64,000 nucleotides of DNA from Alitta virens (Eukaryota > Annelida > Polychaeta > Phyllodocida > Nereididae), in the NCBI GenBank assembly GCA_932294295.1, contig OW028585.1, forward strand, positions 13,300,771-13,364,770. Reading direction: 5' to 3'. This document shows positions 34,401 through 49,400 of this stretch, piece by piece. How positions within the stretch are numbered: the stretch's first letter is position 1; each line of letters starts with the position of its first letter. Below the pieces are notes generated by a model. The model was not told the DNA's origin. It ran no database searches and saw only the letters and a list, made by a program, of their open reading frames with translations. A program made the position numbers and the translations under genes.

Positions 34401-37400
34401 AATTGTCACAACTTGTTTGTTTTGTTTAACTGCTCCTATTATGCAAGGAAGTAGTTTGCGCTTACTAGGTGATAACTAAAACTTTCGTCGGTTATATCCC
34501 TCGAAAAACAATAGAAGAGATGTCACAGTGGAGTAAAATGTATTGTGTCGTATTGTTTTTCTTGTCTTGATTTAACTTGACGAACGCTTAGTCAGATAAT
34601 ACGCCCTGCTGTCTCAACTTGCAAATTGCAAACTTCGAGTATTCATTATTTATTATTTACATGTATTTAGAAAGAAACTTTTTTTGAAATTTGTGTAAAC
34701 CAATACCAGCAGAGTTTTTTGATTATTAGAACCATTTTCTTCCTAATTTACATCGCATTGAACATACCAGATTAACTCATTCACATCTTCTCTTAAACAA
34801 ACCAGCTCCAGTATGTGAAAGATGTCAACACGCCGTTACAGTAAAACATATTTTATAGAATGTAACAATTTATGGCAAAAACCAAGGCCATTATATGAAT
34901 CAAATTCCCTGAAACAAGTTTTTATGTCATATCCTGCTAAAAGTATCTTACAATTTTTACTTGAAACCAATCTATATTACCAAATTGTAATATTATAATC
35001 GCGGACCAAGTTTGAAAATACTTAACCGTTCAAGCCTCTACATAGCCCAATAGGTGCTGATGAGGCGTCAAACACACACACATTGCAAAGAAAATGGAAA
35101 ATTATTGTTATCGCTTTTCAGATCTTTGCCATAGTTCGAGACCGAACAAATCCACAACAGTTCGGAATAGAGTACGTGAAGGGTGATGTCAGGACTTACA
35201 CATCTACCGAGAGGTGGGTGAACTGTCTTATTATTCATCGTTGAGATTATACTTAGGTTTGAAACCTTACCATGGCATTGAGCGGTTGGGCAGATCTTCC
35301 TGCAGTCATAGATTCCGATTCATTCATTTTATTTCACATTCATTTACAAATATATGTAAATATATTATATAGCAGAAGCTCGTTTTTATACATAATGTGA
35401 GGAGACCCCCACTAAGAAGGTATTCCTTGGCTATTATGGGGCCACCTACCGGGATTCAAGATTCATAGCCTCATCCCACGCAGGTGCAATGGGTACTTGA
35501 CATGAGGCAACCACAGTATTTGGTGTGAGCTCTTTGACTACAAGCGATTTACCCCATGTTCAAAGCTGGATACTCAGTTCTAAGGGAGTTGAGAAAGACT
35601 CTGTATCGGCCTGCCAATTGAAAGAATTGTGAAGTCGGTAGATAGTTTGTACTACGCACCGACAGACTGTAAACCCCAAAACATCGTTTTATTTATGAAG
35701 TGAGAGATTTTTTGTTGACATCAGAAATATCACATAAGTATATGTAATTTGATATAATTTATATATCCAGAAATAATAGAAATGGACATTTAATGTACGG
35801 TCAAACTTGCCGTAATGGACACCTGTATACAATGGTCATCTGCCTTAAACGGCCACTTCCAACTCCCCTGAACTGATTTTGCATTGTTTTACAACTCAAT
35901 TAAACAACCACCTGTCGTCTGCGGTCAGCGGCCACTTATTTTCATCACCAACGGTCATCTTTACCTTTACCTCACCTGCCTTAATTAATTTCAGAGACGC
36001 GTTGATAGCTTCTTTACTGGACGGGGTCCGAGCGTCCGGTAACAGAGATGTGCACGTCAAAATGCGACCAACTGGACGTGGTTACAGACTGGGTGAGTTC
36101 TGTTCCTCATTGCTAATAACTTTATTTTTGTATATCTAATAACTTTATTTTTGTATATCTGATAACTATTTTTGTATATCATTAAAATATTATCTATATA
36201 ATTAGGTGTATTTTGTTACCAGTAACAGTACTTTCAATATAAATACGATTTTCTATATGTTATCACTATTATTGCAATGTAATATTTATTGTAAAGGCAA
36301 ACACACTTATGTATTTATAAAATCGTGTAATTATTTTCTGGTTATACATTCTTGAATCTCGAATCTCATTCATGAAAAGTGACAAAATTATGATCACCTC
36401 TCTTGATACATTTATACGATGTAATTGGAGAAATAGTTATGCTGCTGTCTGATATTTATTTATTTTCAACCGATTATCTTTTAGGTCCATTCACCGTACC
36501 TGTGGACGAAGAGGTTGAGAGTCAACACATGAAATTTATTCAAATTCCTACTGGTTCGTATTTATACAACAAATTATAGGCCAAAAAATACTTTATTGGT
36601 GAATCATATTATGTTTTATATGCATTATACAATCAGCACCATTGGTCTCTCAGAAAATGTAGTTGTGGCCGAGCTTGATTTGGTATTACTTATTAAATAT
36701 TATAAATAAAATGAAATAAAAATAAATTAATATTAAGAACTTAATGTACACCTATCAATTGTTAGTCTAAATACTTAATATTATGTTCTGTACTGTTGCT
36801 TAGTCTTTCATCGTCTTTCCCTTTCAGCTGGTATGACATTTGGAGAAGCGGTGGCAAGGTTTAATTGTAATGTCTCGTACAATGGCTTACTTCATGCTGT
36901 AACTGCGGATGTAAGTATATAATTACTTGCCTAAATTTAGTAACTCAAATATTCACATTAGCGTCTCTTATATAAATGTCAATTTAATACATCTTGTAAA
37001 CGTTGCTGTTAATACCGTCTGTTATAGTATTGTGCACCTAAATAAACTTCAGGTTTTAAAAATGACCGGAAGTTCCCAAAGTATTTCCTCACATTTCCTC
37101 ACGTTTCCATAGCACCTGGTGGCCTAATGGTTACAGCACTTGATTGTGAACCCACTGGTACTTCAGGGTGCGGGTTAGAATACCACTCCGGTGCTCAACT
37201 TAAGACTGAGCTTAAAAAAATTTCTAACTCTAATAAATGAACAATCGGACACGGATATAACCGAACACACACACTCATATGTGCAGCTTCTCTGACTAAT
37301 CTAGTCAGAATTGAGCTACCCGGCAATCCGGGGTATAACGGCACACTCTCAGAAAAAGATCATAAACATGATAAAATGCTAAAGGATTTAATTCTTTAGT

Positions 37401-40400
37401 TGTTGCAACTTGGCTTGACCTGTTTCAAGTTTAATTTGTTTGCTTTGTGGTAATGTTCAGACTCTTTTCGCTGAGAACAAAGAGAAATTGATCAACGGAA
37501 CATTGACTGCTCTTTTGGACAAAGAAGGCGACCAGAATAGCATTTCTGTCATAGATTTGGAGGCTCAGTTTCACGCTCTGAGAAGACTTGTCGCTTCCAA
37601 GGCTGGTTTCCAGGCATTTACACATCTTCCCAAGTGAGTTTAAAGAGATACTTTCGATATAGACTCCATTGACACCTCGGCCATTAGCACATGTGACATC
37701 CGTTTCAGTGCATTTGACCGGTATGACGTAATTGTCGAAACAATTTGAGATGACGTCACAATGTACATTGTGGACAATGAGCAGTTTTGTGATGTCATAC
37801 TGGTCAAATTATCTAAAATGGGGTCATATGTGAAAATTACTAAGGTGTGCATAGGCCTACAGTCTATTATGTGTGTCTCGATGGTCGTTTTAGAGGCTTA
37901 GTCAGTCTGTGGTAGATGTAAAGATGAGATGATTAGGCTTGGAATCCACACCATATTACATGTGTATGCTGTGTGTCTGTTTGTTTGTACTTAAATATAT
38001 ATGGTGTCCAAAAAAACCAGGGCTAATCTAGTAACAGGAAATTGACATGAAAATTAACATTTCTAAATTAGGAGACAAGGCGTATGTTACATGTATATAT
38101 AATGCAATAGAAATTATTGACAGAATTATTAATAATGGATTTGATGAAAAACGTGAAAAACATACCCTATTCTGTATGTGTAGTAATTTTTCTAAGGGCT
38201 TTTACACAAAGCGTTCGTTTTGTTCTGCCAGTTAAGTGGGTTCTGTTGAATTTGCACTTTACCATTATATACCTATGATTCACCTTTCATTGAACATTTC
38301 CCTTTAGAATGAGAGAAAAAGTTGGCTTGAAAGTAGTCAAAGCACTAAAGAGGAACGATGATGGAGTGACGCACGCTGCTGTGGATATGTTGTGCGCTTT
38401 AATGCAGGTAAGTTGTGTTTGTGGCTTGTATGGGTTTGTCAGAATAGTACTTACCTTGAACCATTTGCCTTAAAAGTAGGGTTGTTCGAGTGAAGGGTTG
38501 TCATAAATATGCTGTTATATTGATGAATCGAGAAAAACACCATGTTGATATCAAAAATAGAAAAAATTCATGTTTCAAATATAAAACTTAGTGCGCAACT
38601 CCGCTAGGGGGCGTGGCAGGTACGCCGGGTTAATTAGAGAACCTCTGCTATATCGCGGATGGATTATTATGTCCCCCCAACGACCGCGATATATGGAGGT
38701 CAGACTGTATTGTAATACTGCCAAAGTTGAATAAAATACATTTCATCTATATCGATATTTATCAAGAATGATTTACTTCCAGCCAATGCACGATGATTAC
38801 GACCTCAGACAGGAACAGTTAAACAAAGCGTCAATCATGTCGTCCAAGAAATTTTTGGAAAGTTTATTGGAGATGTTCAAAGTACATGTGGTCAGTATAA
38901 AGAATTATTTCTGTGATAGACATGTAATTGTGACCTACCAGTTTGCAAGCGGCGTATGTTAGAGATCCCAGAGCTTCAGAGTCGAAAAAAAGAGGCCATG
39001 ACTCCAGCTCCTGACTCCAGTTTCCTCTGGAAAGGTGACTCTGACTCCACACCAAAACTCTCCGACGCCTCAACTCTTGACTCCCGACTCTGGAGCTCTG
39101 AATTTGATCCGTTGCTTATAACTTTTTCTATCTTTTGGAATTTTTGCTATTAGAGCTATCTTACTCTTAGTTCTGATTTTCCTGTCCCTCTTGCACCCAC
39201 ACTTTGAAGTGGAATATCCCACAACAAAATTTCAGCTCACATTCAGCCACCCAGGATGTCTGACTTCGATGTGCATGAAAAAGCAAATGTCTTATTTAAA
39301 TGAAGTCGAGCCAGTGGGAGGTGGTCTCATGGGCAGCTGAACTTTACCTATCCCTATAGAATATACTTCCTTGTTATTATTATTGTATACTGCATTGTTC
39401 AGTGATTTCTTTCGCCAGCAGGCACCTGTGACGGTGTTCAGCTGCATTCCAAACTCTTTCTTGGCGCCCTGCCTGTAATTTTCATCAACGGATGATATAC
39501 TCTTATGTTTGGTTATTTTTACAAGTTTTACGTTTCTGATTAATTTTATGAATCATTGTCTTATGTTGCCAAATGGTATCAGAGACCTGTCGGACGTGAC
39601 GTAAATATGATAAAATTATTGATACATGTCATTGCGTGATAAAGTTTTGGTGGAATTTTTGGTGTTTGCTTTTACGCTTTATGGTGTCCTGTATTTATGG
39701 AGACGATGAAAATTAATTATAAAAAGGAAAAGATGGAACGGTTTCAAGTTTTAAGAAAATCAAGTTTACTGAAATATTGGATGGTAATAAATATGCAGGT
39801 TCTGTTGCTGTCAGCATACTAGAAAATGTTAATAATATTGATTGTACTTTTACGTATTTACAATACACTGTTTAGAATTGTGTTATGGTGAGGAAAATTA
39901 CCACCAGAGGTCAGCACCACCAAAGCAGATAACCATTGATGATGTCATCTTTTCAGTGATGTCATTCTTGTGTACATCAAATGATGACGTCATCTAAATG
40001 TGCTGTATCTGCTTCGGTGGCAGTGCCCTCTGGTGTTGTACTTCTTCTCCCCATTAGAGACTATTTAATGACAAATTCATTGTTTGTGCGATCAAGGTTC
40101 GAGGTTTGCCAATTACCGATAACTTTTGCTTAGTAATTCTTGTTTGTCTCTTAAGATACAAACCTGTAAATAAACATCAAGATTGTGTTTTGTAGGTTCG
40201 AGGAACCGGGGCACTAGTCATCACAGCCATGTTGGATTTCTTGACCTTCGCTTTGTGCGCCCCCTACAGTGAAACTACGGATGGCGCCTATTTTGACACC
40301 ATGCTCGAGATGGTCGCCAATGAGGGACGGTTTATTTTCAAGTTGTTTCAGGTAAAATAGTGGATTTTCACGCAAGATTCTCTGTACTTCCACCAGGTGG

Positions 40401-43400
40401 CTAAAACAGAATACTGAAATTCTATTGGCTGAAAAAGTTCCCGCCCTTGACTGTGATTGGCTGAATCAAAGTGCATCCAAGCAGCAGTATTTTTAGTGCA
40501 TTTTAATGTATATTTGACACTTTATCATTAATTTGATTTTTGTTATTTTTCTGAGAAAGGTATATTTATGGAATCAGTTAGTTATTATCTACTGTGTCTG
40601 AAAAGCAAAATGGGTAATAAGAGGAGAGGAAAGACTTATGTCCTGCTGAATTCAGGGCTGTTCAGTGAAAAGACTCTATTAGGTGTATAGTCACTGTTAC
40701 ACCATAACCTCGGATGTTGTTGTAAGCTAGATTTAGTGCAAAATGATATTGCTTTCAAAAAGTATTTGGACAGTTCCTCGGCAGCCATATTTGGCTCAAT
40801 ATTTGATTTAATATAACTGATTATCCTCAGGTAAACATGCAGACAGTCATTAGGGTTGATAACTTAGCGTCTAAAGAGAAACATGACGATTAATTTTGAC
40901 CCTTACCTCAAATCGGAATGGTGAATCCTATTGTTGTAGTGGTAAATACACTATTTCTTAGCGTTCAGAAAACGTCCATAGGGTTAAAATTGATGCTGAA
41001 ATTGTTTTATACTGGCTGCTTTCATGACGCAACAAATATCAAAACAGTCAGATATGCATCACTGACCGTTGTGTTCGATTGTGACATCAAAAAGAACACA
41101 ACCCCCATGTAGATTATTTAGGGGTCACTAGTATAGTGTCCACATGGTCTTCTGGACAGACTGGAATTGGAAATTTTGTTACATCTTCTAACCATTCACT
41201 TTCATTTTTCAGCACCCTTCTATGGCTATTGTAAAAGGTGCAGGGATGGTTATGAAGGCTATCATTGAGGTTAGTACTTTGCAAACTAGACGATGATCAT
41301 CTTAGAGGGGTCACCCTGCTCAATGTTTGTTCAATGAAAATCGCTTTATTTGTATCATGTTTTTTAAAGTTGCACTGTCTGTTAAATTTGCGATTTTGTA
41401 AGACTCAATCAAATAGTTCATAAATAACCTTTATTAATTAAGGCACACTAAATTTGTGTGATCTAATGATTTTATCAAACATTAATTCCTAAAATATAAA
41501 TTATACATGGAGAGAAAATCCAGACCAAAACATTGGAAACACAATTGAAATTACATCATCACCATTGTTTAGTATTGTGACGTCATCACTGGGTTCGTTT
41601 ACATATTGAGCTTTTGATGGCATGAAAAACTAATATTTATATTATTTATTGTAAATTAAAACTAAATTGTTGACCAAAAATGGGCATGTAATGGTAAAAT
41701 ATATCATGAAACAAGAAGGCAGTATTGATTTATATCATTATTTTAATGTGCAAATTTGACAGACAGTGCACCTTTGATAATAGTGGGCAAAATAGGATGA
41801 ATCTGAATCTGGTAAAGTTTTATAAATTCTGTGATATAGAACCCCAGAATGTTTCTGAACATAATTTCGTCACTATCACAAGGGAAGCTATTCACTAACC
41901 CTTACCATCCCACAATCCTTTGCAGATGGCTTATGCAAATGAGGAAGTTTCGCTTCTTTGTATACTTATTCTTTGTGCATTGAGTATCAGCTAACTAAAC
42001 CTACATGATATATTTTAATTTGCATTTCGCAGGAAGGTGAGCCAGAAATTGCGGCTAAAATGCAAGAATTAGCATTAGCGGAAGGAGCACTGCCAAGACA
42101 TTTACACACTGCCATGTTCACTCAGAGCAATGACAGTCGAATGTTAACTGTAAGGTGGGTGATTTTTAACTTTTTCAAAAACTAATCGCACCAAAATTAT
42201 TGAGGTTTACACTCCAGGTCATCGAAATTTGCCACTCACATAAAGTAATATATCAACTTTTAATCGAAATATTTATTGTTTAAGTAATGTCTACATTTTT
42301 GAGCGACATTTTAATATGTTTATCCGGGGAGAAAATGTGAATTTTCATTAATTATGCAAATTTCGATGACCTGGTAAATATTGATGACACTGAGTGCACT
42401 TTATGGGCACAAGCTTAACAATTTTATATGATGTCTTTTTTTTTTTTTTTATTTCGCAGACAACTGAGTCGCCACCTGGTGGGATTATGGGTAACTGGAC
42501 ACCCAACAGCGATGGCGTTGCTGACAAGAATTATGGTAATATTTTTATATTTTAAGTGTACAGTCCACAGTTTAGACTATGTTAAATAATACTACTTTAT
42601 TGGGTCCAAGGAAAAGATTGTGATATTACAGTTTGGACGCAGTAGTGATTTCTGCAAATAATCATAATTTTGGGGTTCTGTTCAATTTCTTACTAATATT
42701 TATGTATTTTAAGACCACCACAAATTGTCCCAAAACTGCGATTACAACAGGTATACATCAGATTATCCTATGCCTAAGTTCATTATGTATGTGTGAACCA
42801 GGTATGCATATTTATTTGCATATTTATTTTACGTGATTTTTTGTGTTTCAGCCCGCTGGACTTTTGCTGTACCTGGATTCGGATGCTGACGTCCCACAGG
42901 ACGATGTAGATCGACTTCACATCAGGGATAATCTTAAACTTGCCCAGGTCAATTAATAAATCCAATATTAATATAGCAATTTAATAGTGATGGCCCCACA
43001 GCCAAAAATTACCGGGGCTGTCAGTGAAATTTGTGCTGTTAATGAGGTTGCGCTTGATAATAAAGATGGTCAGGGGCGAATACAAATCATTCTGACGGAC
43101 AAAAATGGAAGCTTTGTCCCGCATCTAAAGGTTTCTGTGTCAGAATGTTTTGGATCCACCCCTGGCCCTCGTTATTATTGCCCGTAATTTGGTGATGGCA
43201 CAAATTTCGCTGTTGGCCGCTGTGTACACATTGTCGTCTTTTTATTTCTTTAAAAGTTTGGTAATTAATGGAATTCGATCAGTGCACAGTAGTCAGATAA
43301 TTGTATCTTCATTATTTCAAGGATTATTTAGAGTAGAATCCTTTTTTAAAAGTAAATTTTTGTGGCATTATTGCTGATTTGATTTAGTTTGCTTGATTTC

Positions 43401-46400
43401 AGGAACACGAGAATAGGAAGCGGAAAAATGCCCAATGGAAATTGATTGAAAAACAAGTCGAACAAATTCTCACACATTGGAGAGCTCGCATTAGTGAACG
43501 AATAGGAATTGAAAACAAAACGGTAACTTATTTGGTTATTATATTCTGAATTTTATTTGATTGTCCATACAATTTTATTTGATTGTCCATACAAATATTA
43601 TTATTCTGGATAATTTTTAAGAAATTATAGTTCTTTCCGTTGAACATATTCGGTGAAGTTACAATCTTCGGAACTATATATAGTTTGTTGTGTTGACACC
43701 AGGTGGCTCTAGTGCTATTAGCTCCCTCTAGTGTGATTTTGGGAATATTCTGAAGCTATGTAGTCACAGCAACAGGGCAAAGGATTAAGTCATAACTAAT
43801 TGTCCTTTCTTTTGTCAATTTGTTATAATAAAAATTACATTTTGATGAGATTTGTCGTCCATTTTTCAGCAAGCTAATGAACCAAAAATGTTTTGCATGA
43901 TATGTAGTCACATCACCGAGACAAAGAATTAAATCTGGAATTCAAATTAATTGTCCTTCCTTTTCTACTTGAATTATCCAATTTATTACGTTTAAAAAGT
44001 TTTTAATGAGATTTGTCATCGATTTTTCAGCCAGCTAATGAACCAAAACCGATAGTGCTACGAAAAAGACGTCAAAGAATCAAGAGTGAGGCGAACTGGG
44101 GTCTCTTCTACTACATGTTTAACCGCGATCATGCCAGACCTAACCTTCTGTGGAATTTCAAGGTGAGACGTGTTAATTTTGTGACTTTTTGGCGATAGTG
44201 AATTGTTCTGATGGTCTTTGGTCCAGTTCCCCTGCTTGGGTACTCTTTATCATTTTCCTGCTGGCAAAGTTACCATGGAGCACTCTGCTCGAGCGACAAT
44301 TAGAGACACCTGGACGTCGTGAAGATGACTCTGTGTAGGCTATCTCAATAATCAATAGGAAAGTGCTGATGTTGATGATTATTGGCTACAGACGTCTTTC
44401 ACAGTATCACTCTACTTTGATTTTTGATTTTTTACGCTTTTTGATTTTATATTTCTTTTCAAAAGATCTTTGTCCTTTTAAGTCAGATTTGATTTAAACT
44501 TTCATATTTGTGTAAAGTCTAAATTGCAATTTTATTTACATCATTCCATGTGCAGCGCATCTAAAGATGTATTTTATATATTGTAGACTGCGCAATATTA
44601 AATAAGTAGTGTGTTGTAATGGGGAGGAAATTTACCACCAGAGGTCACTGAGACCGTAACAGATAATCATTGTTTAATGACGTCATCTATATTGTGACAT
44701 CATCCATGTAACAATTATGTGGTGACATCATCACATTGTCTTTTCATATGCTATGGTTGTAGTGCCCCCTGTAGGCTCTGTTACTTTTTCTCCCCATTGT
44801 CTGATCAACAGAACTCTTGCATTAGGAGGTTAAAGACAGATTCTGAGTCCAAAAATATGTCTGTCTCTGGTTGGTGGTCAAAGTCTTGGACTACGATGTT
44901 CATAATTGTCGGCAGACATATTTCACGGGATCACTTTACTTTATAGACTCGGGAAGAATTACGAAACGCATTAGAAGAGGAGATGAGAGCATTCACAGTG
45001 GACAAAGATCTCAGCAGCAATTATGTGATATCTTGGAACCATCAAGAATTCGAAGTCCAGTACCACAGGTACAGTGCTATAGTGCATTAATATTCTGATT
45101 CCAGGTCAGCAGTAGCGGATTTAGAGGGAGGGTTAGGAGGGAGGGTTAGCAGGGAGGGTTAGGGGGTTTCACACCCCCTAAGCCTAGTACATTTTAATTT
45201 AAAAATATTAGAAAATTCAGCAGTCCCTGTAATACATTTTGATTTTGAATTACAGTTTGGCAGAAGAAATAAAAATCGGTGACTACTATTTGCGACTACT
45301 TCTTGAAGAAGATGACAATGAAGAAGAAAACGAGTACAGTGCCATCAAACGATCGTGAGTTTTGTTATTTATATATTAGGGCTGTAGGGTAACATGGGGT
45401 TTCTAGCATGCGTTCAGTGAACTTCTAACCAAAGTTTATTGTCGTCAAGTTTTATGATGTCATTGTTGGCTGAATTACTTTCATTGTTATTCGAATTTGC
45501 GTCGAGATTTAAACTCCCTAAAATGATTTTTGGACTGATTAAGATACAATAAAAAAATAACCCAATTGATGCCATATTTTTCTTTCCAGTTACGAATTCT
45601 TCAACGACCTCTATCATCGTTTTCTGCTCACTCCCAAGGTCAACATGAAATGTATGTGTTTGCAAGCCATGGCCGTCGTCTATGGAAGATGCCACAAGGA
45701 AATAGGAGCATTTAACGACACCAAGTATATTGTCGGCATGTTGGAACGGGTAAGATCTTCAATTTACAGTTTTCACGAAGCTATTGAATATAGCCTGAAT
45801 TTCTTGATTCGTAATAACAGCAGCTTTATTATAAATTGTTTATTTGACTTAAGGTGAGACTTATTTAATTTTTAGCTTCGTGAATCCGCCGATATAGTGA
45901 AAAAAGTGCTGACAGAAAAAAATAAAAATAACAAGTCTCATTATCATTCAATATAAAATTTACTTTATTATTGAATTTTCAACTGACTGACCTATATTGC
46001 TATGAGTGTATACAATAAATATCAAATAAGTGTGGCCTAACCACCTAGTGATGTTGGCCCCTAGTGTTCAGTTGGTACATTCATGCAGTGCCATCTGGTG
46101 TTTTGTGTGTGAATAAACGAGCGATCCTTTTTTGAAAGAAGTTCTCAGCAATAGTAAAAGGGGTGGTTAAAATTTCAGGAATTAGTTTTATTGATCGTAT
46201 TTTATCAATTTTTTCGCAGTGTACAGACCGTCTGGAGAGAGACCGACTCGTGGTATTCTTAAACAGACTTATTTTGAACAAGGTAGGTGAAAGTAAAATG
46301 TTCGCAACTATTTTTGTGTTATAATTGTCTCGACTGGATTATTTTCCCGATATATAAGTACCGTACAACTGCCTCTTTTATAATTTTCTAACGATATAAC

Positions 46401-49400
46401 TGAAATTTATGCACTTCGTAGCGCAATGTGAAAGACATCCTGGACGCCAACGGAGTCAAAATTCTGGTTGATCTGTTGACGTTAGCCCATCTCCATACCA
46501 GCCGAGCTGTCACTCCTATGCAGGTTGGTAAAATTTTAAACTTGTTACATTTTAACAGTCTGCATGATACGTACTTGATATTTAAGTAGAAGTCTGTGAT
46601 AAGTCTTTTCAATTAAACTGTGAAGCCAATAGGACTGTGAACCTATAAATGTCCACTTGTTTTTTGGGCATATTTAGATTTAAATGGCATGAAGCAGTGC
46701 AAGATGAACAGAAATTTTAGGAACAAGTCAAAACCCAACTTTCTAGACGATAAAAACTGTTCTGGGAACAAATAACCAGATTTTGCTGTATTCTCCATTG
46801 TAATTTCTTTTCCGTAACCATAGTAAATGGCCATAATGATCACAGGATGTCCACAAAATATCTTCAGAGGTTTTTATGGGTTAGATAGTTAGGGGTTGAC
46901 TTATCAATAACATATCTGTCTATTTTGTGCTGTTCCAAGCTTTTTGTGATAAAAGATGTGACCCAAAAAGCAAGTGAAAATTTATTATGGATCCTACTTT
47001 AGTAACATTAGTTAGGGTTTTGTCTGGAACTTTACTAATATAAGTACGTGTATGATGTTTTTCTCCGTGATGATTTCAGAGTAACGTGATAGAAGCAGCC
47101 CCAGACTCCCGGCGAGACAGCGAGAAGGAATGGTACTTTGGAAATGCGGACAAAGAAAGACTTGGTCCATATTCCTTTGAGGAGGTAGGATTTGAGAAAA
47201 AGAAATGTTCTTGTATATAATTTTATGCGTTTTTTTGGATGGTGTCCAGGCTTTAACGCAGACTTTTCAAAAGCCCGGTCATACTTACTAAATATGAAAA
47301 GTTGAAACTGATGCATAATGTGAAATTTTAACGTATTACGATTAACTTTAAATTACATAAAAGTGGAACTTCTCAAACAAGACTACTTTGCAGTTTAACT
47401 CTTATCAAAATTTTGTAAGAATCAGAGATATTCTGTAGTTTGGAAGGGGGGAGGTAGCACAACGGCATTTCTCAGATAACTTTCACTGTACCATTTGGTC
47501 ATCGGTCAAAAGGTTAAAGTTCAGTTATTGCAACATTTAATTTTGATATTGTCTTTACAGAGTGCATAATGTAATTTCTGCAGATTAGCGTAGATTTATA
47601 CATGAATGGTTTTGATTTTATTCATTCCAGATGAAAGAATTCTGGGCCGAAGGTATCCTTACCCCAAAGACTCGCTGTTGGGCACAAGGGATGGATGGGT
47701 GGCGCCCTCTTCAGTCTGTTCCGCAACTCAAGTGGTGTGTCATGGCCACCAGTAATGCAGTCTTGAACGAGAGTGACCTCGCGACCTTGATTCTAAATAT
47801 GCTAGTTAGGATGTGCGAATTTTACCCCAGCAGGTATGTGGACATTCTTGGCACCACCTAAAATCTGGATGTATTTGTGCATTTCTGCCGATTTCTTTTT
47901 ATTACATTTATCTTTTACTTACTTTAATGTCTTTGTATCATTAATATATATATATGTAACTACTCTTCCCTTAAGTGGCATGTTATTAAGCCTACAGGAA
48001 GGGTTACTTTAATCAAATCAATACAATGAGTCAATAACAAATTAGTATTATATTTTGGTGAGTTGTGTTAAATTTTTACTTTGTTCCAAATGTTTGGTGA
48101 TTTTTTTTATAAATTTTTAAATATGTTTTTTTTGCAGGGATGCAGATGGGGCAATTGTTCGTCCGTTGCCGAGAGTGAAAAGATTGTTATCTGAAGCGAC
48201 GTGCTTGCCTCATATAGTCCAGGTATTGTATTGTTTTGTTTATTGTGTTATCTCTATAACAATTGAATAATTTGAATGTAGAAACACGGTGAAACCAATT
48301 TTAGTTTGAAAAAATGAATAGCTGCCAGTGACCCATATTGGTATAGGGAGAAAGGTTAGAAAAATAGAGCATTATTTACTGTCATAATCTCTGCAATTTC
48401 ATTTAAAGGTGTTTGTTGTTTCTATTTTTAGCTCCTCCTGACCTTTGACCCAGTTTTGGTCGAGAAGGTCGCGTCATTGCTTTTCTTGGTCATGCAAGAC
48501 AACCCAGTTCTCTCAAGGCTTTATTTGACAGGTATAGTATTAGTTCCATATTTGGATTGAATGTACATTTCTGTTATAACTGCATTAATTAAATGGGTTT
48601 TACCTCATCACTTACAAATCAAAATTTGCCACGCACCTTAATTAAACAATTCAGTTCTCTCTAGGCTATTTTTGACAGGTAAAGAATTGTTCTGTATTAT
48701 TTGGAATAAGATATTTTGTTCTGTGAAAAGTAGCAATTGTATTTGTAAGATTGTTGATTATCGTGTATGCGGGCATAATACGATCTTCAGCATATTGGCC
48801 CACCTGCTTCGAAGCTTAAAAACCACGGATACAAATTCAATGATTTTGATTCATGTACAACATGACAACCTTCTCCCCCAAAAATTTAATAAGATAAATA
48901 AAATCTGACGAAGTTTGGGTGAAAATTTTCACATTGTTTATAACCTTAAAATATGTGCATGAAAGATCTCGTCCCCCCAACTTCGCCTCAGAGCTTAAAA
49001 TGATAAGATGCAAATTATTATCCAGAAGGTTTCTTAGAAAAGATATGAGTATTGCGCTATAAAATGAGTGTTTTTTGCAACATTTTCGCTGTTTTTGTAG
49101 TTCTTGGCCTTGTATGCAACCCACCTCAGTGCACCTGGTGGCGAATTTAAGAACTAGGTTCAAGCGACAAAAATGGCGGGAAACACCGCTAATTGGATCC
49201 AAATGGATCCCATTATCAGACCTGTCCAGAAATGCATTTTATAATAACATATAGTAGTACTCTAGCACTGACACTACCAATCCACTACATGTACAATATC
49301 AGCACCTTCTGGATTCAGCGCTGTAAGGCTCTAGTAATTTTTTATTTTGTGTATAACACGTCAACCATCATCCAGATCACCCACAAAGTTGTTATAGTTA

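Noticed and set aside
37110..37200. Functional tRNA gene
   Set aside because: The acceptor-like stem pairs, but the T-loop lacks TTC and the anticodon arm is irregular; it fits a SINE head better.
6553..37862. Recurrent TAGGCCTA palindrome as a regulatory site
   Set aside because: Seen about five times scattered in repeats and introns; I could not show enrichment or a consistent context by eye.
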